Positions 16,584 to 23,672 of a DNA stretch of 32,308 nucleotides are shown here, in pieces. Numbering within the stretch: position 1 is the first letter of the stretch; each line of letters starts with the position of its first letter. The stretch is from Desulfonauticus sp. 38_4375 (GTDB lineage: Bacteria; Desulfobacterota; Desulfovibrionia; Desulfovibrionales; Desulfonatronovibrionaceae). The DNA lies in assembly GCA_001507915.1 (NCBI GenBank), contig LGER01000019.1, forward strand, positions 1 to 32,308. The letters are read 5' to 3'. The position numbers and the translations under genes were made by a program. Below the pieces are notes generated by a model, which was given only the letters and a program-made list of their open reading frames with translations, searched no databases and had not been told where the DNA came from.

Positions 16584-17561
16584 ATGTTTGCTTTTATTGT
16601 ACGTCGATTTTTACAAGCTGTCTTTGTTATGTTAGTGATAAGTCTTATTGGTTTTTCTATTCAGCATCAAATTGGAGACCCAGTAAGAGACTTAGTAGGT
16701 ATCTCAGTATCCAAAAAAGAAAGAGAGGCCTTAAGAGAAAAACTGGGACTAAATGATCCCTTTTTCATCCAATATGGAAGATTTTTAAAAAAAGCACTCC
16801 ATGGTGATCTGGGCAGGTCTTTTTTTTATAAGAAACCAGCTGTAGATGTTATTTTATCCAAAGCACCTGCCACTCTGGAATTGGTTTTTGTAACCTCTAT
16901 TTTAGTCATTGTCTTTTCGATTCCTCTGGGAATCTATTGCGCTATTTTTCCTAAAAAATTCTTATCTCGACTGATTATGGGAGCTAGTGTGGTGGGAGTT
17001 TCCATACCAGTCTTTTTAACGGCAATAATGCTTATTTACATATTTTCCGTAAAACTGGGAGTAATGCCTTCCTTTGGACGAGGAGAGCTAGTTCATATAG
17101 GGGGATATTGGTATTCAGGGCTTTTTACCTGGGATGGATTAAAACACTTGGTAATGCCCTCTATTGCCCTGACCTCAATTATGCTTCCTCTTTTCGTAAG
17201 ACTCATTAGAGCGGAAATGATGGAAGTACTGGAATCAGAGTATATTCGCTTTGCCTGGGCTAAAGGACTTAAACCCAAAAGAATTTGGTTCGTGCATGCC
17301 TTTAAAAACACTTTATTGCCAGTAATCACAGTAGGCGGAGTACAGCTTGGAACTCTGATTGCTTTTACCATTTTAACTGAAAGTGTTTTTCAATGGCAGG
17401 GGCTGGGATTTCTCTTTGTAGAAGCAGTGGAAAGAGCTGATACCACTCTTCTGGTTTCCTATCTAATTTTTGTAGGTTTTGTTTTTGTACTGATAAATAC
17501 GCTGGTAGATATTATTTATGGTTTAGTAAATCCAATGGTAAGAATAACGGGGAAAAAATGA
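16584..17561 (+). CDS. dppB: Peptide ABC transporter permease DppB-like
   Basis: This is an inner-membrane permease of 325 residues. It has an N-terminal TM segment (about 9-28), the PRDLVG and REALREKLGLNDP segments typical of DppB/OppB, and five further hydrophobic stretches. The cytoplasmic coupling (EAA) loop is YIRFAWAKGLKPKRIWFVHAFKNTLLPV. It forms the channel with DppC. The ATG at 16584 follows GGAAGAG. The gene overlaps dppC by 4 bases (ATGA). Confidence 0.95.
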   Translation: MFAFIVRRFLQAVFVMLVISLIGFSIQHQIGDPVRDLVGISVSKKEREALREKLGLNDPFFIQYGRFLKKALHGDLGRSFFYKKPAVDVILSKAPATLELVFVTSILVIVFSIPLGIYCAIFPKKFLSRLIMGASVVGVSIPVFLTAIMLIYIFSVKLGVMPSFGRGELVHIGGYWYSGLFTWDGLKHLVMPSIALTSIMLPLFVRLIRAEMMEVLESEYIRFAWAKGLKPKRIWFVHAFKNTLLPVITVGGVQLGTLIAFTILTESVFQWQGLGFLFVEAVERADTTLLVSYLIFVGFVFVLINTLVDIIYGLVNPMVRITGKK

Positions 17562-18478
17562 GTACTAAATGGCAACAATTTAAAAATTCTTACTTTTTTC
17601 ACAGTTTTATTCACGATAAGGTGGCCATTGTCAGTTTCGTCGTGCTGGTAATGCTGGTTGTCTGCAGTTTTTCTGCACCTATAATAGCACCCCATGACCC
17701 TTATGACACCACTACCATTGATGTTCTAGATGCAGAAACTCCACCCATCTGGATGGAAGGAGGAAATCCTAACTTTCTTCTAGGCACAGATGCCCAGGGA
17801 AGAGACATTCTCTCCACCATGCTCTATGGAATGAGAGTGTCTTTACTTATTGGCTTAGGGGCAGTTTTTTTACAAGCTTTTTTAGGTGTGGTTATTGGTC
17901 TGATAGCAGGATATTTTGGCGGTAAACTGGATTCTCTGCTCATGCGTCTTGCTGATGTACAGTTATCTTTCTCCACCTTAATGGTAGCTATCTTTATCTC
18001 AGCTATTTTTCAGGCCTTTTTTGGGATAAATAAATACGAAGAACTGGCTGTACCCTTTCTTATTATAGTTATTGGCCTGGCTGAATGGCCTCAATATGCC
18101 AGAACTGTTAGGGCTTCTGTATTGGCAGAAAAAAAGAAAGAATATGTAGAAGCAGCTAAGGTTATTGGTTTTGGTTCTGGCAGGATTATGTGGAAACACA
18201 TTCTACCCAATACCCTTTCTCCCATCCTGGTCATATCCACTATCCAGGTAGCCAATGCCATTATGAGTGAAGCTGCTTTGTCCTTTTTGGGATTGGGTAT
18301 GCCTGTAACCAAACCTTCTTTAGGCTCTCTCATTAATTCAGGTTTTGAATATATATTTAGTGGTTCCTGGTGGATTACTATTTTCCCGGGAATTTTATTG
18401 GTGATTTTAATTTTGGTAATAAACCTGCTTGGAGATTGGCTAAGAGACGTACTCAATCCTAAATTATATAAGGGTTAA
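17558..18478 (+). CDS. dppC: Peptide ABC transporter permease DppC-like
   Basis: The second membrane subunit has 306 residues. The N-terminal OppC-N region has a TM segment (about 20-45), then APHDPYDT and LGTDAQGRDILSTMLYGMRVSLLIG, which are hallmark DppC/OppC sequences. The coupling loop is YVEAAKVIGFGSGRIMWKHILPNTLSPI, and AALSFLGLGMP follows near the C-terminus. It is translationally coupled to dppB by a 4-base overlap and lies 6 bases before dppD. Confidence 0.95.
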   Translation: MSTKWQQFKNSYFFHSFIHDKVAIVSFVVLVMLVVCSFSAPIIAPHDPYDTTTIDVLDAETPPIWMEGGNPNFLLGTDAQGRDILSTMLYGMRVSLLIGLGAVFLQAFLGVVIGLIAGYFGGKLDSLLMRLADVQLSFSTLMVAIFISAIFQAFFGINKYEELAVPFLIIVIGLAEWPQYARTVRASVLAEKKKEYVEAAKVIGFGSGRIMWKHILPNTLSPILVISTIQVANAIMSEAALSFLGLGMPVTKPSLGSLINSGFEYIFSGSWWITIFPGILLVILILVINLLGDWLRDVLNPKLYKG

Positions 18479-18484
18479 GAAACA

Positions 18485-19444
18485 ATGGATAAATTGTTAG
18501 AAGTAAAAGATTTGGTAGTTAAATTCGCTCTGCGTACAGGAACACTTACTGCACTTAATGGAATAAACTTTTCTCTTCTTCCTGGCGAACGCATGGGATT
18601 GGTGGGTGAAAGTGGTGCTGGAAAATCTGTAGCTGGATTTTCCATCATCAATCTTATCAGCAAACCTGGGTTTATTGCTGGAGGAGAAGTTATTTTTGAA
18701 GGAGAAGATATAAGTAAATACAATTTTGAACAAATGCGGTCTATCAGAGGGAATAAGATTTCCATGATTTTCCAGGACCCCATGATGACCTTAAACCCAG
18801 TATTGACCATTGGCACTCAGATGACAGAAACCCTGCTAGCCCACAAACAGATGTCCAAAGAAGAAGCCACAGAAATCGCTATAGAGTGCCTCAAAAAGGT
18901 TTATATTCCTTCTCCAGAAACCAGACTCAAACAATACCCGCATGAGTTTTCAGGGGGAATGCGGCAAAGAATTGTCATTGCCATTTCCCTTTTAACTACT
19001 CCTAAACTTATTATTGCCGATGAACCTACCACAGCTCTGGATGTTACCATTCAGGCTGAAATAATGGACCTACTCTTAGAGCTTTGTATTAAAGAAAAAA
19101 TGGGGTTGATTCTGATTACCCATGACCTGGGAGTAGTATCCCAGACTACCCAAAAAATAGCTGTAATGTATGCAGGCCGAATAGTGGAAAAGGGAAAAAC
19201 TCTGGATATTATCACTAACCCCAAACATCCCTACACCCAGGGTTTAATCAAGGCCTTACCTCAAACCCACAAAAAAGGGGAAAAACTCTACCAGATTCCA
19301 GGCATAATGCCCAATTTAAATCAAATTCCCTCAGGCTGCCCTTTTCATCCCAGATGTACCTTTAAAAAAGACATTTGCAGTCAAATAGAACCATCTCTAA
19401 AAAGCGTAGATAAGGGAGAAGTGGCCTGCCATCTTTATGCTTAG
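18485..19444 (+). CDS. dppD: Peptide ABC transporter ATPase DppD-like
   Basis: This cytoplasmic ABC ATPase of 319 residues has Walker A GESGAGKS (41-48), the Q-loop in MIFQDPMMTLNP, the ABC signature FSGGMRQR, Walker B LIIADEPTTALD and the H-loop LITHDLG. The C-terminal oligopeptide-type extension contains GCPFHPRCTFKKDIC, the cysteine cluster of this subfamily. It should pair with DppF as a heterodimer to drive import. It follows dppC by 6 bases and is separated from dppF by 33 bases. Confidence 0.96.
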   Translation: MDKLLEVKDLVVKFALRTGTLTALNGINFSLLPGERMGLVGESGAGKSVAGFSIINLISKPGFIAGGEVIFEGEDISKYNFEQMRSIRGNKISMIFQDPMMTLNPVLTIGTQMTETLLAHKQMSKEEATEIAIECLKKVYIPSPETRLKQYPHEFSGGMRQRIVIAISLLTTPKLIIADEPTTALDVTIQAEIMDLLLELCIKEKMGLILITHDLGVVSQTTQKIAVMYAGRIVEKGKTLDIITNPKHPYTQGLIKALPQTHKKGEKLYQIPGIMPNLNQIPSGCPFHPRCTFKKDICSQIEPSLKSVDKGEVACHLYA

Positions 19445-19477
19445 AATTTTGGAGAAAATTTTAGGAGCAAATTAATC

Positions 19478-20491
19478 ATGCAAAAGGAGCAAATCTTAGA
19501 AGTACAAAATGTGGTTAAACACTTTGACATTTCAGGTGGAATTTTAGATCAGTTGCGTTTTAATAAGGGTAAAATATATTTGGAAAAGAAAACAGTAAAA
19601 GCCTTAAATGGTGTAAGTTTAACTATAAATAAAGGTGAAACCTTTTCAGTGGTAGGAGAAAGTGGTTGTGGAAAATCCACCCTGGGCAGGACTATTTTAG
19701 GTTTGTATCCACCCAATAAAGGACAAATTTTCTTTAAAGGAAATCGTATAGATAATTTATCTCCTAAAAAGATGTTGCCCTTTAGGACTAAAATGCAAAT
19801 GATTTTCCAGGATCCCTATGCTTCTCTTAATCCCAGAAAAACAGTAAGAACTACTTTAGAAGAGCCTATTCGCTTTCATCAACCCTCTTTAAGTAAAAAA
19901 GAAATCAAAGAAAAAGTAGAAGAAATAATGGCCCAAGTAGGTGTGGATCCAGGCTGGGCAGACCGTTATCCTCACGAATTTTCAGGAGGGCAACGTCAAC
20001 GTATCAGCATTGCCAGAGCCCTTATGGTAGACCCAGAGTTTATTGTAGCTGATGAACCTATCTCTGCTTTAGATGTTTCCATTCAAGCCCAGATTTTAAA
20101 CCTACTTATGGAAGCCCAGGAAAAAAGAAATCTCTCTTATCTTTTTATTACTCATGACCTTTCTGTTGTAGAACACATAAGCTCTAGAGTGGCAGTTATG
20201 TATTTAGGCAGAATATGTGAAATGGGCCCCACTGAAAATCTCTTTGATTCTCCCAGACATCCTTATACTCAAGCCCTACTTTCAGCCATTCCCAAACTAG
20301 GGGAAACTGGCTTAAAGCACATTAAACTAAAGGGAGAGGTGCCCACCCCTATTCACCTGCCTTCTGGCTGTGTATTTCACCTAAGATGTCCCCATGCCAA
20401 TGAACGCTGTAAAAAGGAAATCCCTGAACTCATTACCCTGGACAACCAAACCCAAGTGGCCTGTCACGGAGTAGAAGAAAAAAGAATATAA
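19478..20491 (+). CDS. dppF: Peptide ABC transporter ATPase DppF-like
   Basis: This second ATPase of 337 residues has Walker A GESGCGKS (60-67), MIFQDPYASLNPR, the signature FSGGQRQRISIARAL, Walker B FIVADEPISALD and the switch histidine in FITHDLSVVEH. An extra loop of about 15 residues (LDQLRFNKGKIYLEKKT, 23-39) precedes the first strand pair; this is common in DppF/OppF. The C-terminal GCVFHLRCPHANERC is the oligopeptide-type cysteine motif. It ends the transporter operon proper; the sulfur-carrier gene starts 10 bases later, so read-through is likely. Confidence 0.96.
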   Translation: MQKEQILEVQNVVKHFDISGGILDQLRFNKGKIYLEKKTVKALNGVSLTINKGETFSVVGESGCGKSTLGRTILGLYPPNKGQIFFKGNRIDNLSPKKMLPFRTKMQMIFQDPYASLNPRKTVRTTLEEPIRFHQPSLSKKEIKEKVEEIMAQVGVDPGWADRYPHEFSGGQRQRISIARALMVDPEFIVADEPISALDVSIQAQILNLLMEAQEKRNLSYLFITHDLSVVEHISSRVAVMYLGRICEMGPTENLFDSPRHPYTQALLSAIPKLGETGLKHIKLKGEVPTPIHLPSGCVFHLRCPHANERCKKEIPELITLDNQTQVACHGVEEKRI

Positions 20492-20501
20492 GGTAAAAAC
20501 C

Positions 20502-20696
20502 ATGAAAGTCATCCTGCAACCAGAAGAAAAAGAAATAATCTTACCTAAAATTAAATCTGTCAGGGCCTTATTAAACAAGTTAAATCTTTACCCAACCCAA
20601 GCCCTGATTATTAGAAATGGAGAATTATTAACTCCTGATGAAAAAATTTATCCTAAAGACACCATTATTGTGCGTCAAATTACTTCCAGAGGTTAA
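20502..20696 (+). CDS. ttuB: TtuB/ThiS/MoaD-like ubiquitin-fold sulfur carrier
   Basis: This 64-residue protein has the beta-grasp order: strands MKVILQP and KEIILPK, a helix with SVRALLNKLNLYPT, the strand ALIIRNGELLTPDE, a loop, and the strand TIIVRQITS. In TtuB and ThiS the C-terminal glycine is adenylated and made into a thiocarboxylate that donates sulfur. Here the terminus is SRG, a single glycine instead of the usual GG. The neighbouring ttuA 7 bases downstream makes TtuB the best name. A TtuC/ThiF-type E1-like enzyme is not in the window. Confidence 0.65.
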   Translation: MKVILQPEEKEIILPKIKSVRALLNKLNLYPTQALIIRNGELLTPDEKIYPKDTIIVRQITSRG

Positions 20697-20703
20697 ACTA
20701 TAA

Positions 20704-21603
20704 ATGAAATGTACGCGTTGTAAACAAAAGGCTGTAGTAGCTCTACCCAGTCATAATGCTGGTTTTTGTCCCAGCTGCTATTTAGAATATTTTAAACGCC
20801 AGGTGGAAAAGGCTATCAAAGCCCAAAATATGTTTAGCTTTGAAGATAAAATTCTGGTGGCCATAAGTGGAGGCAAGGATTCCCTGGCCCTTACTCTGCA
20901 ATTAAAAGAACTGGGCTATAATGTTTCTGGCTTACATATTGACTTAAATATACCTGAGTCTTCTGCTGAAGTAAGAAAAACCGTGGAAGATTTTTGCACC
21001 CTGCAGTCCATTCCCCTCTATGTCTTGGAAATGAAAAAAGAAGGACTTTCCATTCCAGAGGTAAAAAAACGCCTTTCCCGTCCCATTTGCTCTGCCTGTG
21101 GACAAATAAAACGCTACCATTTTAATCTCTTTGCCAAAGAAAAAGGTTTTACCGTGCTAGCTACTGGACACAATTTGGACGATGAAGTGGCCAGGCTTTT
21201 TGCCAATACCTTGCGCTGGGATATAGATTATTTAAGCGACCAGGGACCAGTTTTAAAAGAAGAGCAAGGCTTTGTAAAAAAGGTAAAGCCTCTCTATCGT
21301 CTTACTGAATTTGAAACAGCCAACTACGCCTTTTTAAAGGGTATAAATTATAGCTATAAACCCTGTCCCTTTAGCAAAGGAGCCAGTTTTACTTTTTATA
21401 AAAAACTTATTGCCAGTCTCGAACAGGAACAACCTGGTAGAAAATTAAATTTTTACGAAACTTTTTTAAAGCAAGGACAAAAACCCTTTAAATTAGCAGC
21501 TTCCAGAAAAAATTCTCCTCTTAATGCTTGCTCCAGGTGTGGATATCCCACTTCTGGAGAAATATGCGGAGTTTGTAGAATCAAAGAACTTTTAGCATGT
21601 TAA
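20704..21603 (+). CDS. ttuA: tRNA 2-thiolation protein TtuA (m5U54/U54 2-sulfurtransferase)
   Basis: TtuA makes 2-thioribothymidine at tRNA position 54, which stabilises tRNA at high temperature. All functional groups are visible in the 299 residues. These are an N-terminal zinc site C3/C6/C22/C25, the ATP PP-loop SGGKDS at 55-60, the three 4Fe-4S cysteines C129, C132 and C221, GHNLDDEVARLFANTLRW, and a C-terminal zinc site C276/C279/C288/C291. The three cluster cysteines sit at nearly the same positions as in Thermus TtuA. The related TtcA (C32 thiolation) lacks the two zinc sites. The stop overlaps the next gene by 7 bases. Confidence 0.88.
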   Translation: MKCTRCKQKAVVALPSHNAGFCPSCYLEYFKRQVEKAIKAQNMFSFEDKILVAISGGKDSLALTLQLKELGYNVSGLHIDLNIPESSAEVRKTVEDFCTLQSIPLYVLEMKKEGLSIPEVKKRLSRPICSACGQIKRYHFNLFAKEKGFTVLATGHNLDDEVARLFANTLRWDIDYLSDQGPVLKEEQGFVKKVKPLYRLTEFETANYAFLKGINYSYKPCPFSKGASFTFYKKLIASLEQEQPGRKLNFYETFLKQGQKPFKLAASRKNSPLNACSRCGYPTSGEICGVCRIKELLAC

Positions 21604-22145
21604 CAATAGAAATAACTCTTCCTTCCTGGTTGGATAAGTATTTTACCAATACTACCTTTTCCACACCAGAAGAAAAAATGGAACTGGCTATTACTCTGGC
21701 CAGAGAAAACCTTGTACAGGATACAGGCGGCCCCTTTGGAGCTGCTATTTTTGATGCCCGTACTGGCCAACTCATCTCCCTGGGAGTAAACCTGGTAACT
21801 TCTACCAATTGTTCTCCCTTACATGCAGAAATTGTTGCCTTTTTACTGGCTCATAAAAAACTAGGACATTTTCATTTAAATAAGATTACCTCTGTAGAGC
21901 TATATTCTTCTTCTGAGCCCTGTGCCATGTGTTTAGGAGCTTGTCTTTGGGCAGGAATAGATAAAGTAGTTTTTGGAGCTCCAGCTTCTATGGCCAGAGA
22001 AATTGGCTTTGATGAAGGGCCAATTTTCCCTCAATCCTGGGAATACTTAAAGAATAAGGGAATAGAAGTTCAAGGCCCCTTTTTAGCAGAACAAGCTGGT
22101 GCAGTGCTAAAAACCTATAAGCAAGCGCAAAAAATAATCTACTAA
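21597..22145 (+). CDS. Nucleoside/guanine deaminase-like zinc hydrolase
   Basis: The 182-residue cytidine-deaminase-fold enzyme has the zinc motif HAE (H77, E79) and PCAMC (C109 and C112 as ligands), inside SSEPCAMCLGACLWAG. The FGAPASMAREIGFDEG stretch and overall length resemble GuaD-type guanine deaminases more than TadA or cytosine deaminase. The reaction would be hydrolytic deamination of guanine to xanthine in purine salvage. The ATG lies inside the end of ttuA (7-base overlap), so it is translated with that gene. A role in tRNA editing is possible but the tRNA-binding features of TadA are not obvious. Confidence 0.75.
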   Translation: MLTIEITLPSWLDKYFTNTTFSTPEEKMELAITLARENLVQDTGGPFGAAIFDARTGQLISLGVNLVTSTNCSPLHAEIVAFLLAHKKLGHFHLNKITSVELYSSSEPCAMCLGACLWAGIDKVVFGAPASMAREIGFDEGPIFPQSWEYLKNKGIEVQGPFLAEQAGAVLKTYKQAQKIIY

Positions 22146-23422
22146 ACTTTATAAGTCATAATATCCAGCATCACATCATTGGCTTTGGGCATGCCCAGGG
22201 CAATAATTTTGCTTAAATTTTGAATAGTCTCCTCCCCGCTTTTACCCATAAAACCATCTTCATAACCTATTCCATATCCATTTAAAGCCATATAAGCAGC
22301 TCTTAGAGCTGAATCTGCAGAAGTGGCAACCTTTAAAGCACATCCACCCTTTGCTCCATCACAAAGCATGCCCCCAATATCACTGATAATATTATTTATA
22401 GCCAGAGAAATATTGGTCAGGTTATCCTTTTGTTGCTGATAAACTATAGCAGCTGCTGCTCCCACTCCAGCAGCAATGGCACAACCACAAAGAGAAGAAA
22501 GGCTCCCAGTAAAAGCTTTAACATAACTGTTTAATAAATGAGAAAAGCCTATACTTTTTATTATGGTTTCTTCTTTTATTCCAAATTCCTTACCCACCAA
22601 ATAGGGTACTAAAATGGCAACAATTCCCTGGTTTCCACTACCACCACTGGCCATCACCGGCAAGTTTACTCCAGCCATTCTGGCATCAGTGGCAGCAGCA
22701 GTTAAAATTTTTACCTGAGAGAAAATGTTTTTACTAATAAAGCCCTTATCTTCTAGCCTCTGCAAATAATACCCTACTTTTTTTAATTTAAGCCCCTCTT
22801 CAGCTATTTTTAGATTAGTAAAAACTCCTTTTAAAATATACTGGTAATCTTCCTTATCTATAGCTTCCACCAATTCTATAAAATCAGAGATATGTTTTGT
22901 CTGAAGTTGCTTTTTATAATCATCTTTTTCTTTCTCTGTCTCTTTACTATTTTGAGCAGAAAAAATTATTTCTTTATTCTTTTCTACCAATTCCAGATTG
23001 GTATGAGAATGTTGAACTACAACCCTTACATATTCTGCACTGGAAAAGATTCTAACCTCAATGTATAAATTTTTTTTGCTATGATCTAAAATTAACTTAG
23101 CTTTTTGAGAATCAACAATTTCTTTGGCCTTCTTTAACTTATCAGGTTCGACTTCTTTTAAAATCTCCATTTTTAACTCAGGTTTAGCAATAAGTGCACC
23201 TAAAACTCCAGCTAAAAGATTGCCCTTTTCTCCATTAGTATTGGGGATGTGCACAGAAAAACCATTTTTATACACTCCAGAATCCAAAACAATCTCCAAT
23301 CTCTCCCAGGGAGAATTAAGATAAAAAGAAGCAATACTACAGGCATAGGCCACAGCAATGGGCTCAGTACACCCCAAAGCCAAAAAAACTTCTTTTTCTA
23401 ACACCTTTTTTAACAGGTTCAT
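22142..23422 (-). CDS. cyuA: L-cysteine desulfidase family protein (UPF0597 / CdsB-CyuA type)
   Basis: This family degrades L-cysteine to pyruvate, ammonia and sulfide with a 4Fe-4S cluster. Candidate cluster cysteines in this 426-residue form are C18 (LGCTEP), C312/C314 (LCGCAIAAG), C354 and C361 (LCDGAKGGCAL). The central GVNLPVMASGGSGNQGI is the family signature, shared with serine dehydratase alpha domains. I start it at ATG 23422, where AAAGGA lies upstream and the protein begins MNLLKKVLEKEVFLALGC; a TTG 51 bases further upstream adds a leader I do not believe. It is convergent with the deaminase gene and the stops overlap by 4 bases, leaving no room for a terminator between them. Confidence 0.85.
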   Translation of the reverse strand: MNLLKKVLEKEVFLALGCTEPIAVAYACSIASFYLNSPWERLEIVLDSGVYKNGFSVHIPNTNGEKGNLLAGVLGALIAKPELKMEILKEVEPDKLKKAKEIVDSQKAKLILDHSKKNLYIEVRIFSSAEYVRVVVQHSHTNLELVEKNKEIIFSAQNSKETEKEKDDYKKQLQTKHISDFIELVEAIDKEDYQYILKGVFTNLKIAEEGLKLKKVGYYLQRLEDKGFISKNIFSQVKILTAAATDARMAGVNLPVMASGGSGNQGIVAILVPYLVGKEFGIKEETIIKSIGFSHLLNSYVKAFTGSLSSLCGCAIAAGVGAAAAIVYQQQKDNLTNISLAINNIISDIGGMLCDGAKGGCALKVATSADSALRAAYMALNGYGIGYEDGFMGKSGEETIQNLSKIIALGMPKANDVMLDIMTYKV

Positions 23423-23672
23423 CTCTAAAAAATCCTTTAATTTAATATAGTTAACTCTTAAAAAAAATAACAAAATAGTTTCTACTTAGCAATGTGAAAA
23501 TAACTGCCTGAAAAATTAATCTGGTTTATAAAGACTAAAGAAAACCAGGAAAAGTTTCCAATCCTTCTAGATAGACGACCTTATCTCAAAAAGTCTCCAG
23601 GCAAAACAGATAAAAAGGATTTTTAAACCAGAGCTTAAAAAAATAAGAGATAAATTAATAAGTAAACTAAAT
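23423..23672. other. AT-rich gap between lon-RR and the cysteine desulfidase gene
   Basis: These 250 bases hold the 3' flank of lon-RR and, in the same direction, the promoter region of the desulfidase gene. One inverted repeat is present, CTGGTTT (23521-23527) with AAACCAG (23542-23548) and a 14-base loop; a third AAACCAG copy lies at 23625-23631. It could be a weak terminator for the protease gene on the minus strand (ATTAATTTTT follows) or a binding site. No ORF of interest is seen. Confidence 0.4.

Noticed and set aside
16562-16756. Plus-strand ORF of 64 residues overlapping dppB start
   Set aside because: Out-of-frame shadow of dppB with no ribosome site and no recognisable features.
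23420-23473. Upstream TTG start of the cysteine desulfidase gene
   Set aside because: TTG with no ribosome site; the family N-terminus aligns with ATG 23422.
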